64,000 nt of DNA, taken from Bernardetia sp. (GTDB lineage: Bacteria; Bacteroidota; Bacteroidia; Cytophagales; Bernardetiaceae). Positions 1-7,586 of this stretch are shown piece after piece. The stretch covers positions 1 through 64,000 of the forward strand of contig JAHDBD010000006.1 of NCBI GenBank assembly GCA_020630575.1, written 5' to 3'. The notes beneath the pieces were generated by a model. It was not told where the DNA came from. It was given only the letters and a program-made list of their open reading frames with translations, and searched no databases. Numbering within the stretch: the first letter of the stretch is position 1; each line of letters starts with the position of its first letter. A program made the translations under genes and the position numbers.

Positions 1-2
1 CT

Positions 3-89
3 GTTAAGGAAGAGGTTGTTGAGCCTGTTAAGGAAGAGGTTGTTGAGCCTGTTAAAGAAGAGGTTGTTGAGCCTGTTAAAGAAGAGGTT
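3..89 (+). repeat. 24-bp coding tandem repeat (about 3.6 copies)
   Basis: Units start at 3, 27, 51 and 75 and each encodes VKEEVVEP. The copies differ only at synonymous AAG/AAA positions, which suggests recent expansion. The array probably continues left of the window. Confidence 0.9.
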
Positions 90-323
90 GAAATTTCTAA
101 TCCAAATATGATAGAAGATAAAAAGCTTAAAAAGTATATAGAAACTGCTGTCACAAATCATGCTAGAACACTTATTAATTCGGGTGTTATGGACTTAAAT
201 AAAGTTGAGTTAAGAAAATTTACTGATGATGCGTGTCAACAAACGTTCTATGAAGATACAGATAAAGCTTACAGGTTTGCATGTGACTGTATCATGAGAG
301 TTTCATCAGCGTTATTGATGTAA
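3..323 (+). CDS. C-terminal part of a repeat-containing protein (5' end outside window)
   Basis: The reading frame is open from the left edge to TAA at 321-323, so the gene begins upstream of the window. The first 29 visible codons are tandem copies of the octapeptide VKEEVVEP (24-bp units). A non-repetitive domain of about 70 residues follows, containing two cysteines near its end. Val/Lys/Glu/Pro repeats of this kind usually form extended linkers, for example in virion or scaffold proteins. The function is not recognised. ATG at 108 is in frame but lies inside the open frame, so it is probably not the true start. A hairpin terminator follows. Confidence 0.75.
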   Translation, partial: VKEEVVEPVKEEVVEPVKEEVVEPVKEEVEISNPNMIEDKKLKKYIETAVTNHARTLINSGVMDLNKVELRKFTDDACQQTFYEDTDKAYRFACDCIMRVSSALLM

Positions 324-340
324 AACTATATATAATTAAA

Positions 341-372
341 GAAAAATGATACAAAATTGTATCATTTTTCAT
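341..372 (+). terminator. Rho-independent terminator
   Basis: A 13-bp perfect stem (341-353 with 358-370) has a 4-nt loop and is T-rich on its 3' arm. It sits between two same-strand genes. Confidence 0.8.
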
Positions 373-396
373 TTAATCAATATAATATAATATAAT

Positions 397-1071
397 ATGT
401 CAATAATTATCGAAGAGCAACAAGAGCAACAAGAGCAACAAGAGCAACAAGAGCATCAGATGCCTGTAGTAGAGGAAAACGATGGTCACGGAGACGGTGA
501 ATCTCAACCACCATTAAATCCATTACTTTTTGTAAGAGCTAAAAAAGTTTATGATGAAAAGGTTAGAAAAAAGAATTTTGGTTTAAATGTCAGAAATGGT
601 GGGGTTTATGTGCGTGGTAAGTTCATTTTACATGGTGATATTTTTAATTCTCCCGACTTTTTTAGGAATAAAAAGGATTTTGAAACTAAGGAATTTTCAG
701 AAGCTGTTACATTTGATGATGAAAAAATTAACGTAGATATTGAAGATTTGGGAATAGATAAAAATGATGCTATTAAACAAATTATTGTGGAGCTTATCTC
801 TAATTTTAAAAAAATTAGAGAAGAAAATGGTGAAAATGTTATAGATGCTAACAGATTTGGTGAGTTTTTAGATGACTTTGCTGTACAAAACAATTTAGAA
901 AATGTTGACTATCTAAAGTTATATGCTGTTGAAATACTAGATTTAGTTGATGGTAAGTCTGATATTGGTAAATCATATACTGAAAAAATGGGAATAGATT
1001 TTAGTAAACTCAAAAAAAGAAGACGTGCGCCTAGGACTGCACCAAATGAAGAGGTTGACGGAAAAGGATAA
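397..1071 (+). CDS. Acidic protein with Glu/Gln N-terminal repeat
   Basis: This 224-residue protein is not recognised. It opens with a low-complexity tract built from a 9-bp unit (GAG CAA CAA = E-Q-Q, about four copies). A charged body of about 150 residues rich in Lys/Asp/Glu follows, and the tail is short and basic (KLKKRRRAPR near residues 204-213). Opposite charge at the two ends is common in nucleic-acid-associated or scaffolding proteins, but nothing here identifies a role. The leader (TATAATATAATATAAT) has no TTTG box. A long terminator follows. Confidence 0.8.
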   Translation: MSIIIEEQQEQQEQQEQQEHQMPVVEENDGHGDGESQPPLNPLLFVRAKKVYDEKVRKKNFGLNVRNGGVYVRGKFILHGDIFNSPDFFRNKKDFETKEFSEAVTFDDEKINVDIEDLGIDKNDAIKQIIVELISNFKKIREENGENVIDANRFGEFLDDFAVQNNLENVDYLKLYAVEILDLVDGKSDIGKSYTEKMGIDFSKLKKRRRAPRTAPNEEVDGKG

Positions 1072-1074
1072 AAT

Positions 1075-1114
1075 AAAAAAGAAAAATGAAAATATTTTCA
1101 TTTTTCTTTTTTTA
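1075..1114 (+). terminator. Rho-independent terminator
   Basis: Near-perfect 19-bp A/T-rich stem (1075-1093 with 1094-1112) ending in a T run, immediately after the acidic-protein gene and ahead of the tRNA promoter. Confidence 0.85.
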
Positions 1115-1130
1115 TTTGCTTTAAAACAAC

Positions 1131-1138
1131 TATCTTTG
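1131..1138 (+). promoter_or_regulatory. Bacteroidota -7 box (TATCTTTG) upstream of the tRNA
   Basis: It matches TAnnTTTG and lies 8 nt before the 5' end of the tRNA-like gene, right after a terminator. This is the arrangement expected of a separately transcribed tRNA. Confidence 0.55.
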
Positions 1139-1146
1139 CATAGTAA

Positions 1147-1214
1147 GGTCGGGTTTAGTGGAAAAAATGAGATTCTAAACCTCTAAATGTTGAGTTCGAA
1201 CCTCACCTCGACCA
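1147..1214 (+). tRNA. tRNA-like gene, possible amber-reading anticodon CTA
   Basis: The acceptor stem 1147-1153 pairs with 1207-1213 over 7 bp with one G-U. A T-arm with loop TTCGAAC (1195-1201) has 4 of 5 stem pairs. The best anticodon arm pairs GAG 1169-1171 with CTC 1181-1183. That leaves loop TTCTAAA (1173-1179) after an A-C mismatch and places CTA at 1175-1177 behind U33, which would read UAG. The D-arm is weak, the gene is only 68 nt, and 1153-1158 can pair with 1175-1180 instead. The anticodon call is therefore tentative. CCA is not encoded. Confidence 0.5.
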
Positions 1215-1235
1215 CTAATTTAAAAATTAATTATC

Positions 1236-1472
1236 ATGCTAAAAACATTAGACAAAATTTTAAGTATTTGGAAAAAATTTCGTAAAAACTTTTACACTAA
1301 ACTATTTTTCTATTTATTAGCACTAATAGCTAGTGCTAATATTTTAATTTTTCCATCAAAAGTTTCAGATTTTGTTGTTTCATCATTTGGTGCTATTTTC
1401 ATGGTTGAGTTTATAATTATCTTAGTACTTTTGATTAAGGGTCGTAAAGACGAATATAAAAATAAGTCATAG
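1236..1472 (+). CDS. Small two-span membrane protein
   Basis: This 78-residue protein has a basic amphipathic N-terminus and two hydrophobic segments (about residues 23-40 and 48-67), then a charged tail. It is predicted to sit in the inner membrane with both ends in the cytoplasm. It lies between two tRNA-like genes and ends in TAG. No family is recognised. Confidence 0.75.
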   Translation: MLKTLDKILSIWKKFRKNFYTKLFFYLLALIASANILIFPSKVSDFVVSSFGAIFMVEFIIILVLLIKGRKDEYKNKS

Positions 1473-1485
1473 TCAAATTAAAAAA

Positions 1486-1604
1486 GAGTGTGTAGCTCAG
1501 TAGGTAGAGAGCGTTCTAAGTATAAAAATGATTTTTATTTCTAGAGTAAAACATAAATCATATTACTAATAGAGAGGTCATTGGTTCGATTCCAATCCAC
1601 TCAC
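1486..1604 (+). tRNA. tRNA-like gene with about 45 extra nt between D-arm and T-arm
   Basis: The 5' part has an acceptor strand (GAGTG, 1486-1490) and a canonical D-arm (GCTC/GAGC with AGTAGGTAGA loop). The 3' part has AGGTC as variable loop, a perfect T-arm (ATTGG-TTCGATT-CCAAT, 1580-1596) and the acceptor return CACTC (1598-1602). Between them lies about 45 nt more than a normal anticodon arm. TTCTA after the D-arm can pair with TAGAG before AGGTC, so the extra sequence would lie in the anticodon loop like an intron. It can also fold into its own hairpin (ATAAAAA-tga-TTTTTAT). No anticodon can be assigned. It could be an intron-bearing tRNA, a decayed tRNA, or a tRNA-like RNA. Confidence 0.45.
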
Positions 1605-1617
1605 AAAAAACATAAAA

Positions 1618-2013
1618 ATGAATGTTGGAAAATATCTAAACGAAGCATTAAAGTCGTCACATATTAAAGATAGGTTAGTGTCTAGGATAAAAAAATTTAA
1701 CGATGTTGATATTTCCAATAAAAAGGAAATACTTGATAATATTGAAAAAGTTTTTAATCATAAATTCGATAAAAAAGACTATGCTATAAGAGTAGGTGTT
1801 ATCGATATAAATATTAAATCGAAGTACTATTATACAAAAGGTGACAAAAAATATTATAGAATTTTCGATTTTTTAGGGAAAGACTCTACAGGTAATGAGA
1901 TTTGGTTGATAGTTCGCTCAAATAGATTAATAACTGTTATGCTTAGAAAAGATATTCAACCATATTCAAAAATGAGGGTTGATAATATAATTTCAGAAAT
2001 AGAAAATCTTTAA
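1618..2013 (+). CDS. Hypothetical protein, 131 aa
   Basis: No family is recognised. It is a basic, Lys/Ile/Asp-rich soluble protein whose C-terminal half looks like a beta-rich domain (residues about 55-115). It starts 14 nt after the tRNA-like gene and is followed by two more orphans with gaps of 6 and 0 nt, so the three are probably cotranscribed. Confidence 0.75.
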   Translation: MNVGKYLNEALKSSHIKDRLVSRIKKFNDVDISNKKEILDNIEKVFNHKFDKKDYAIRVGVIDINIKSKYYYTKGDKKYYRIFDFLGKDSTGNEIWLIVRSNRLITVMLRKDIQPYSKMRVDNIISEIENL

Positions 2014-2019
2014 TTTATT

Positions 2020-2244
2020 ATGGACAGACTTACAATTTTAAGAAGACGTTTATCTAAGATAGGAATCAACTTATCACTAGTTTCAAATTATCCTTGGATT
2101 TATTTAGATGATGTTAATGGAAATATCGTTAAGGAAAAACATAACTCAGAGCATGGATTTACTATTGCTATTATAAACCTCGATGGTTCTATACGTTTAA
2201 CTGAAAGTGAAATATTATTTAAAATTTTAAAAAAATACAAGTAA
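2020..2244 (+). CDS. Hypothetical protein, 74 aa
   Basis: Not recognised. The N-terminus is basic (DRLTILRRRLSKIG) and the remainder short and mixed alpha/beta. Its stop directly abuts the next ATG (2245), so translation of the two is probably coupled. Confidence 0.7.
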   Translation: MDRLTILRRRLSKIGINLSLVSNYPWIYLDDVNGNIVKEKHNSEHGFTIAIINLDGSIRLTESEILFKILKKYK

Positions 2245-2664
2245 ATGCAAAAATTTTTATTTACAATTAATTACAAAAAAGAAGTACAAAGTGAGGATGT
2301 CAACAAAGACCCTAAAATTATTTCAATAAAAGATAAGTATATAACAGAAGCTGTAAATTATACTGATGCTGAGGTTTCCGCTAATAAATTGGCAGAGACT
2401 TACGATTTAAAAGATTTTTCTATAACACCAATAACAAAATCTAACATAGAAGATATTATAACTAATAGTTGTGATGAATCTATTTTCTATGATGTTACCA
2501 TTTCTGAGGATTTTGAAGATAATGGTAAAATAAAAACTATAAAAACTAATTTATTAGTTGAAGGTGATAGTATATTAGATGTTGTTAAAACAGTAGAAGA
2601 AAAATATGATGATTCTAAAATTATTAAAATATCAGAATCAGTAATTTTAGAATTTATAAACTAA
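2245..2664 (+). CDS. Hypothetical protein with two similar halves, 139 aa
   Basis: Not recognised. An opening segment (FLFTINYKKEVQ... with KYITEAVNYTDAEVSANKLAE) resembles a later one (FYDVTISEDFE... with NLLVEGDSILDVVKTVEE). In both, a beta-strand pair is followed by a helix, which suggests a duplicated small domain. It closes the 1618-2664 gene run and is followed by a terminator. Confidence 0.75.
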   Translation: MQKFLFTINYKKEVQSEDVNKDPKIISIKDKYITEAVNYTDAEVSANKLAETYDLKDFSITPITKSNIEDIITNSCDESIFYDVTISEDFEDNGKIKTIKTNLLVEGDSILDVVKTVEEKYDDSKIIKISESVILEFIN

Positions 2665-2666
2665 CC

Positions 2667-2704
2667 AAATATACCAATCAAGTCATTTGATTGGTATATT
2701 TTTA
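2667..2704 (+). terminator. Rho-independent terminator
   Basis: 15-bp perfect stem (2667-2681 with 2687-2701), 5-nt loop, then a T-rich tail. Confidence 0.9.
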
Positions 2705-2718
2705 TATCATTTTTAATT

Positions 2719-3144
2719 ATGTCGTCAGTTAATGAAAGAGTTACGAACAAAGAACTAGAGGAATTATATAATAGTCTTGAAAAAGGTTCATTAGTAAAAT
2801 TACTTATTGAAACATTTAGAACAATAGAATCACAAGCTAATAAGTTAAAAGAAATGAATGAATATTCAAATATGGTCGATAAAGAAAATAAAAAACCTAT
2901 TCATGTTATTCAACACTCATCAATCATAAAATGTAGACCACATAATGGTAAGATTCGGAGAATTCGAAAAGATGCTTTATTAAAAAAGATAAATCATCAA
3001 AATAGAACCATCTATAAAGTTGAAGAAATTGATGAATTACCTAAAGGAACTGTTAGAGTATGGGAACACTTTAATGATAAAATAACAAATGATATAATTA
3101 ATGATTATGAAGTTAAAGATGTTAAAGTTATAATATTGGAATAA
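2719..3144 (+). CDS. Hypothetical protein, 141 aa
   Basis: Not recognised. The N-terminus is helical and charged (residues 1-60). A basic middle (KIRRIRKDALLKK, about 75-87) could bind nucleic acid, and the C-terminus is acidic. The stop overlaps the next ATG by one base (TAATG at 3142-3146). Confidence 0.75.
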   Translation: MSSVNERVTNKELEELYNSLEKGSLVKLLIETFRTIESQANKLKEMNEYSNMVDKENKKPIHVIQHSSIIKCRPHNGKIRRIRKDALLKKINHQNRTIYKVEEIDELPKGTVRVWEHFNDKITNDIINDYEVKDVKVIILE

Positions 3145-3362
3145 TGAAACAAATTGAACAATATATTAACCTATTTTTAAATAAAAAAGTACCAATATCA
3201 TTAATTGAAGATTTTATTAATGATGAGAATCATGAGCCACTATGTGCTTTTATTAATTATAATCTTAAAAAAGAATTATATTGGATGACAGGTATTGGTA
3301 TAATGGATTCTGCTGAATTAAACTATAAATTATCAATAGAAAATGGAAATATAATGGAATAA
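3144..3362 (+). CDS. Hypothetical protein, 72 aa
   Basis: Not recognised. Short soluble protein coupled to the preceding gene through a TAATG overlap. The sequence downstream turns at once into the promoter of the peptidyl-tRNA hydrolase gene. Confidence 0.7.
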   Translation: MKQIEQYINLFLNKKVPISLIEDFINDENHEPLCAFINYNLKKELYWMTGIGIMDSAELNYKLSIENGNIME

Positions 3363-3387
3363 ATTTTGATATATAAATAATTTATTC

Positions 3388-3395
3388 TATATTTG
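3388..3395 (+). promoter_or_regulatory. Bacteroidota -7 box (TATATTTG)
   Basis: Exact TAnnTTTG match, 37 nt before ATG 3432. It supports 3432 rather than the downstream TTG as the start of the hydrolase gene. Confidence 0.65.
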
Positions 3396-3431
3396 TTACT
3401 CAATAAGTATTAACCCAAAAACATTTTAATT

Positions 3432-4379
3432 ATGAAAAATTACTAGGTAAACAAACGTTCTAATAAAGTAGAACAAGCAAAAAAGTTTAGAATAATAACG
3501 AGAAATGATTTGAGTATTGGTCAGAGAATTGTGCAAACAGCACATGTTGCAGCCGAATTCCAAATGAATTATCCAAAACCGTACAATGATTGGTTAAGAA
3601 CCAATAGAAGTATTATCACATTCTCAGTTTCAAATGGTATTGAACTTTTAGATTTTGAAAAATTTTTAAATGAAAAAGGTGTAGAAACATTTAGATTCTT
3701 TGAACCCGATTATAATCAAGTAACAGGTATAGGTATTGTTCCATCCGAGTTGGCAAGAAAATTAACATCTTCGCTTAAATTGGCTAGGGAAAGTGACAAT
3801 ACTACGTTTATAGACCGAGTTACATATGATATGATGAATACCGAACAAATGGAAAACTTAACAGTTTTAGAACATGGTATTATGGTAAACAAAATGTACA
3901 ATAAAATTATGGATAATATAGACTCACTAACTTTCAAATTTGAAAAAGTTCCAAAATGGTTACAAGACTATGGGTGGTACTTTAATGAAGAATTGAAGAA
4001 AGTTAATGAGAATATTATTAGAGAATATCAAATTTATCATGACTGTGGGAAACCATACACAATCACAATTGATGAGAATGGTCGTAAACATTTCCCAAAT
4101 CACGCTCAAAAATCATATGAAACATGGTTATCAATGGGTGGTAATTCTAGAGTTTCAAATTTAATGCTTCATGATATGGATATGCATACAATGAAAGCGA
4201 AAGATATTGAAAATTTTATGAAACATGATGATTTTCTAGTGCTAATGATTACTTCCGTAGCCGAATTATACGCTAATAGTGAAATGTTTGGTGGAATGGA
4301 CTCAACATCATTTAAGATTAAGTTTAAACAAATTGAAAAAAGAGGTAATGCTATTATGAAAATATTAGCACCAAAATAA
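3432..4379 (+). CDS. Peptidyl-tRNA hydrolase (PTH2-type) fused to an HD domain, with an in-frame TAG at codon 5
   Basis: The N-terminal half matches PTH2-type peptidyl-tRNA hydrolases, which recycle peptidyl-tRNA: RIITRNDLSIGQRIVQTAHV with the Gly-Gln-Arg...Gln...His signature. The second half looks like an HD metal-dependent phosphohydrolase, with YHDCGKP (H203-D204), HFPNHAQKS and MLHDMDMH in order. A strong promoter and TTTTAATT leader point to ATG 3432, giving 315 codons, but codon 5 is TAG (3444-3446). The same frame continues without a further stop and already encodes the conserved IITRNDL strand before the first alternative start (TTG 3510). TTG initiation would lose part of that strand. 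Suppression, an alternative start, an error or decay are all possible. Confidence 0.75.
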
Positions 4380-4491
4380 GCCTTCTAAGACGATTAAATT
4401 AAATATCTATAGTTATACATTAGTTTATATTTTAAATCGTTAAAAGTAGCTTTAAAATACGTTTTAAAGTGTTTTAAAAGATACAACCATA
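4380..4491. other. Intergenic stretch with degenerate GTTTTAAA repeats
   Basis: Together with the terminator and promoter that follow, this is a 205-nt gene-free gap. The left part has several spaced copies of a TTTTAAA core (4450-4481) and a loose ACGATT...AATCGT inverted pair. No ORF or recognisable RNA is seen. Confidence 0.4.
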
Positions 4492-4532
4492 CAAAATAGC
4501 ATTTATTTTAAAATAAATGCTATTTTGTTTTT
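4492..4532 (+). terminator. Rho-independent terminator
   Basis: 17-bp perfect stem (4492-4508 with 4511-4527), 2-nt loop, then a run of T. Confidence 0.9.
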
Positions 4533-4551
4533 TTATATAAAAAATTATATT

Positions 4552-4559
4552 TATTTTTG
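4552..4559 (+). promoter_or_regulatory. Bacteroidota -7 box (TATTTTTG)
   Basis: TAnnTTTG match followed by CTGTAATTAAAA and ATG at 4585. It drives the 4585-5359 run. Confidence 0.6.
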
Positions 4560-4584
4560 AACTGTAATTAAAAACACTTTAAAA

Positions 4585-4875
4585 ATGAATAGAGTAACAG
4601 TAGAAAGTAAATTCATCAATATGTTAATTGGTAATGGTATGAGTGAATGTCAAGCAAAGTCAGTAATGGAAATTGCAAAACCCCATATAAATGGCATAAT
4701 GAGTGATTATAATATAAATTCTATATTAAGTGGCTATAATATAACATGGAATACACCATCAAGTGATTATCCAAATGTTATTTATAATGTTTTATATAAT
4801 GAAATAAAACCAATAGCATTAAAATGGATTAATGATAACGTACCACATGCATGGTTTAAACCTATGTTTGAATAA
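4585..4875 (+). CDS. Hypothetical protein, 96 aa
   Basis: Not recognised. Helical N-terminal half (MLIGNGMSECQAKSVMEIAK) and Trp-containing C-terminus. It is first in a three-gene run, and its stop overlaps the next start (TAATGG). Confidence 0.75.
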   Translation: MNRVTVESKFINMLIGNGMSECQAKSVMEIAKPHINGIMSDYNINSILSGYNITWNTPSSDYPNVIYNVLYNEIKPIALKWINDNVPHAWFKPMFE

Positions 4876-5102
4876 TGGATAACGTACTATTAAAAGATAA
4901 GAATGGATTAGAAATTTTTGAAGGTGATATATTCACATTTAATTTTTTAGAAAATCTTGACGAAACTATAAAATTGACAGGAAGTTTTTCATTTAATGTT
5001 GATGAATTAGCTTTTGAGATTGATGTCAAAGATAATGATAGATATGTTTGTTTAACATATGCAACATGTAATATTTTAATTTCAAATATCGAAAAATGTT
5101 AG
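4875..5102 (+). CDS. YopX-like small protein
   Basis: 75 residues. The opening LLKDKNGLEIFEGDIF resembles the start of phage YopX-family proteins (the 'D.nG.EIyEGDIv' pattern), and the rest is beta-rich (TGSFSFNVDELAFEID), as in that family. It is shorter than a full YopX protein, so this is a tentative family call. No biochemical role is established for the family. It overlaps the next gene by 7 nt and ends in TAG. Confidence 0.6.
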   Translation: MDNVLLKDKNGLEIFEGDIFTFNFLENLDETIKLTGSFSFNVDELAFEIDVKDNDRYVCLTYATCNILISNIEKC

Positions 5103-5359
5103 CATTATTTACAAACTTTACTAATGGTAAAGAATTGGAAGATTGTATTTTTTCTTTGCCAAAAAATATTAAAGGTCTACATCAATTGGATACCATTTAT
5201 GATTCTAATAAACTTGAAAAACAATCGGATTGGTTTTATACTTTTGAAGAAGTGAAAAATATGAAAATGTTTTATTTGAGGAATAAAGGTTCTTCGGGTT
5301 CTACATATAAAACCTGTAAAGGTTTTTTAAATAGGTTAAAAAAAGAATTAAAATTATAA
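5096..5359 (+). CDS. Hypothetical protein, 87 aa
   Basis: Not recognised. Mixed sequence with a basic C-terminus (KTCKGFLNRLKKELKL). Last gene of the run before the strand switch. Confidence 0.7.
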   Translation: MLALFTNFTNGKELEDCIFSLPKNIKGLHQLDTIYDSNKLEKQSDWFYTFEEVKNMKMFYLRNKGSSGSTYKTCKGFLNRLKKELKL

Positions 5360-5405
5360 AAATAACTGTGTTGTTAATTGATTACTTTTAGAGATTGATT
5401 AATAT

Positions 5406-5436
5406 AAAAACCTCAACAAAATTGTTGAGGTTTTTT
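5406..5436. terminator. Bidirectional terminator at convergent junction
   Basis: 14-bp perfect stem (5406-5419 with 5422-5435) with A run on one side and T run on the other. It separates plus-strand genes from the minus-strand structural block. Confidence 0.9.
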
Positions 5437-5465
5437 AGAAAAACATTAAATCCATTTAGAAGTAT

Positions 5466-5666
5466 TTAAAGACTAAACCAATTGTTTAATCTTTTTAGTG
5501 GTTTCATGGATAAAACCAACATTCTTTCAGCAGATAGTATTAAACCACTTGTTAAGAAGTTTGTAAATGCTCTAATCGGTAATGATTTTTTTAAAAGGTT
5601 ATTTTCCCAATCATATTTTACGGATTCTATTTTTTCAAAATGTGAATATCTGTTTACTCTTTTCAT
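5466..5666 (-). CDS. Hypothetical small protein at the end of the structural block, 66 aa
   Basis: Not recognised. A basic protein preferred over the overlapping plus-strand ORF because it continues the minus-strand run, has a short 9-nt gap to the gene upstream of it and ends just before the bidirectional terminator. Confidence 0.55.
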   Translation of the reverse strand: MKRVNRYSHFEKIESVKYDWENNLLKKSLPIRAFTNFLTSGLILSAERMLVLSMKPLKRLNNWFSL

Positions 5667-5675
5667 AATTTGCTT

Positions 5676-5834
5676 TTAATCTGAAAAAGCATCTTTCCAA
5701 AACTTCTTCTGTTTATTCTTTAATATTTTAGCTTTTTTAAGTGCTTTTTGCTTTACCCTTTTAAGTAATGATGCTCTAGCTTCTAGAATCTCATCATCAA
5801 TCATATTTTCATATATGTCTACTAAACTTTTCAT
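5676..5834 (-). CDS. Small basic coiled-coil-like protein, 52 aa
   Basis: This short ORF fills the gap between its neighbours. The sequence begins MKSLVDIYENMIDDEILEAR and continues as a Lys/Ala/Leu-rich helix ending FWKDAFSD. The acidic-then-basic single helix and the position behind the gp6-like gene suggest a small structural or assembly peptide. This is inference from context only. Confidence 0.65.
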   Translation of the reverse strand: MKSLVDIYENMIDDEILEARASLLKRVKQKALKKAKILKNKQKKFWKDAFSD

Positions 5835-5847
5835 ACGTTTTTAATTT

Positions 5848-7584
5848 TTAAATATTATTCCATTGATTTTCCTCTTTTAGAAAAATTACAACTCCACTAT
5901 TTGGTAAAGATTCTTTTTCATTTTCACCCTGCCAAATATCAAACCCGCCTCTTAAAACAGGTATTTCGTTTTTATTAGTTATAATATCACCTATATCACT
6001 CATACCTAAGTTTGGATTTATGTTTGGTGGTACACTAACTTTTGTTGTAACTTTTTTCTTTATCGAGCCATCTATAATGGTTTCAACTTTATTATATGTC
6101 TTATGTATTCTTGCTGACTCATTTTCTTCGCTAACTATATCAATATTCACAGCATTAACTTCGGGTAAATCCACCAAAGCATTGACAAAATCAGACCTAG
6201 ATATTAAATCATTTGATGCATCTTTATCAACATCACCAAATGTTTTTCTTAACATAATTTCTGATATTAAGTTTTCAACTTTATATTTAAATTCTAATTT
6301 ATCATAAATTATACTATTATCTATAAAAATAAACATAGCATACTTTTTAATAATAGGGTCATGAAAAACTATATCAGTTGATACCCATTGTCTCTTTGAA
6401 GCATCAATCATCTTTTTTATTGATAACTTTTGAGTATCGGTTAATTTAAATTTATCTTCGTCAATAGTTAAATATTCCCTTTTAGATGAAAATAATAGTT
6501 TTGGCGTGGCTATTATATTGAAGATTAAATCATCTTCATCTGTCCAAGCATCTACATGTGATAAAATACTTAAACGTGATAAATAACTTTTCATAAATTC
6601 GGGTCTTGCAAAAGAAAAAGACCTTGATGAATGACCTGTCATAGCTCTAGTTACATCTGTAGTTTCACCATTAGAACCTAAGTCAAAACCACTCTCCTGT
6701 ACAACCGATAAATATTGATTTGCATTAATTCCATTTCCTTCAATATCTGATAAGCCACTTACTAACTCAAAACTTGAAGATGAATTAACATTACCACTTT
6801 CACCATTTGTTATCAAATATTCTACGGTTATAGTATCACCATTACTAACTTTCTTACCACTTACACCATTACCAAATGTAATATCTAATTGATTACCAAA
6901 CCCAACTCTTTTCAAATATCCTTTTGTACTTGTACCCATATCTATTAACGAATCATATTTTTCCCATAACTCATTATTAACATAAACTTTTAGTTCATAA
7001 TGTTCTATAAATTCTGAATCATCTAGATTAATTGTGTACAATTTTTCACCAATTTGATTAGAATTAACGTCTACTATAAATGTTTGAGTTTTACGTCTAC
7101 CTTCAATTAGTTCAACGAAAAAATAAGGTGATGCGGTATCTATCCTTATTGCAGTTTCACGCTGCAATGAATAATCTCTACCACTTTCATTATTTCTAAA
7201 AATCGTATTATTCCCTAATATTACTGTTTTACCAAATTCTTTCAATCCACCATTATCAACACTAACTCTAACCGAACCTCTAGCAGAAATTGGTAAAACG
7301 GGTTGATGACCTGTTAGTTGCGCAATTCCACGAATATTACCATCATTTTGTGCTGTAAAAATATTTAACTCATTTTCAGCAGTTTCTTGATTTAATAAAT
7401 GTAGTGTTGAAATATCTTGAACTACATCTATAGTTAGGTTAAAAATATTTGAAATAGATTTAAATCTATTTGGTATTTTAGAATCAATAAATGTTCTAAT
7501 ATCAGATGCAACACTATCGATGTTAGTATATGCATTTTTTAGTATTTTAAATTTATCTTTAAAGAATAAGTTTACTCTAGCCAT
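5848..7584 (-). CDS. Baseplate wedge protein, gp6/baseplate J-like
   Basis: This 578-residue protein resembles the phage baseplate J/T4 gp6 family, which forms the inner wedge ring of contractile tails. Supporting features are the N-terminal NIDSVASDIRTFIDSK, the hallmark glycine-rich motif (VGFGNQLDITFGNGVSGKKV, then TVEYLITNGESGNVN, about residues 227-267) and the segment near 310-345 (TRAMTGHSSRSFSFARPEFM). Its gene lies 2 nt from the gp25-like gene, the usual wedge partner. It is probably a late gene transcribed with the tail genes upstream on the minus strand. Confidence 0.85.
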   Translation of the reverse strand: MARVNLFFKDKFKILKNAYTNIDSVASDIRTFIDSKIPNRFKSISNIFNLTIDVVQDISTLHLLNQETAENELNIFTAQNDGNIRGIAQLTGHQPVLPISARGSVRVSVDNGGLKEFGKTVILGNNTIFRNNESGRDYSLQRETAIRIDTASPYFFVELIEGRRKTQTFIVDVNSNQIGEKLYTINLDDSEFIEHYELKVYVNNELWEKYDSLIDMGTSTKGYLKRVGFGNQLDITFGNGVSGKKVSNGDTITVEYLITNGESGNVNSSSSFELVSGLSDIEGNGINANQYLSVVQESGFDLGSNGETTDVTRAMTGHSSRSFSFARPEFMKSYLSRLSILSHVDAWTDEDDLIFNIIATPKLLFSSKREYLTIDEDKFKLTDTQKLSIKKMIDASKRQWVSTDIVFHDPIIKKYAMFIFIDNSIIYDKLEFKYKVENLISEIMLRKTFGDVDKDASNDLISRSDFVNALVDLPEVNAVNIDIVSEENESARIHKTYNKVETIIDGSIKKKVTTKVSVPPNINPNLGMSDIGDIITNKNEIPVLRGGFDIWQGENEKESLPNSGVVIFLKEENQWNNI

Positions 7585-7586
7585 TT

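Noticed and set aside
5482..5679. Plus-strand ORF opposite 5466-5666
   Set aside because: The minus-strand ORF continues the structural run with short spacing and the plus-strand one lacks a leader or promoter.
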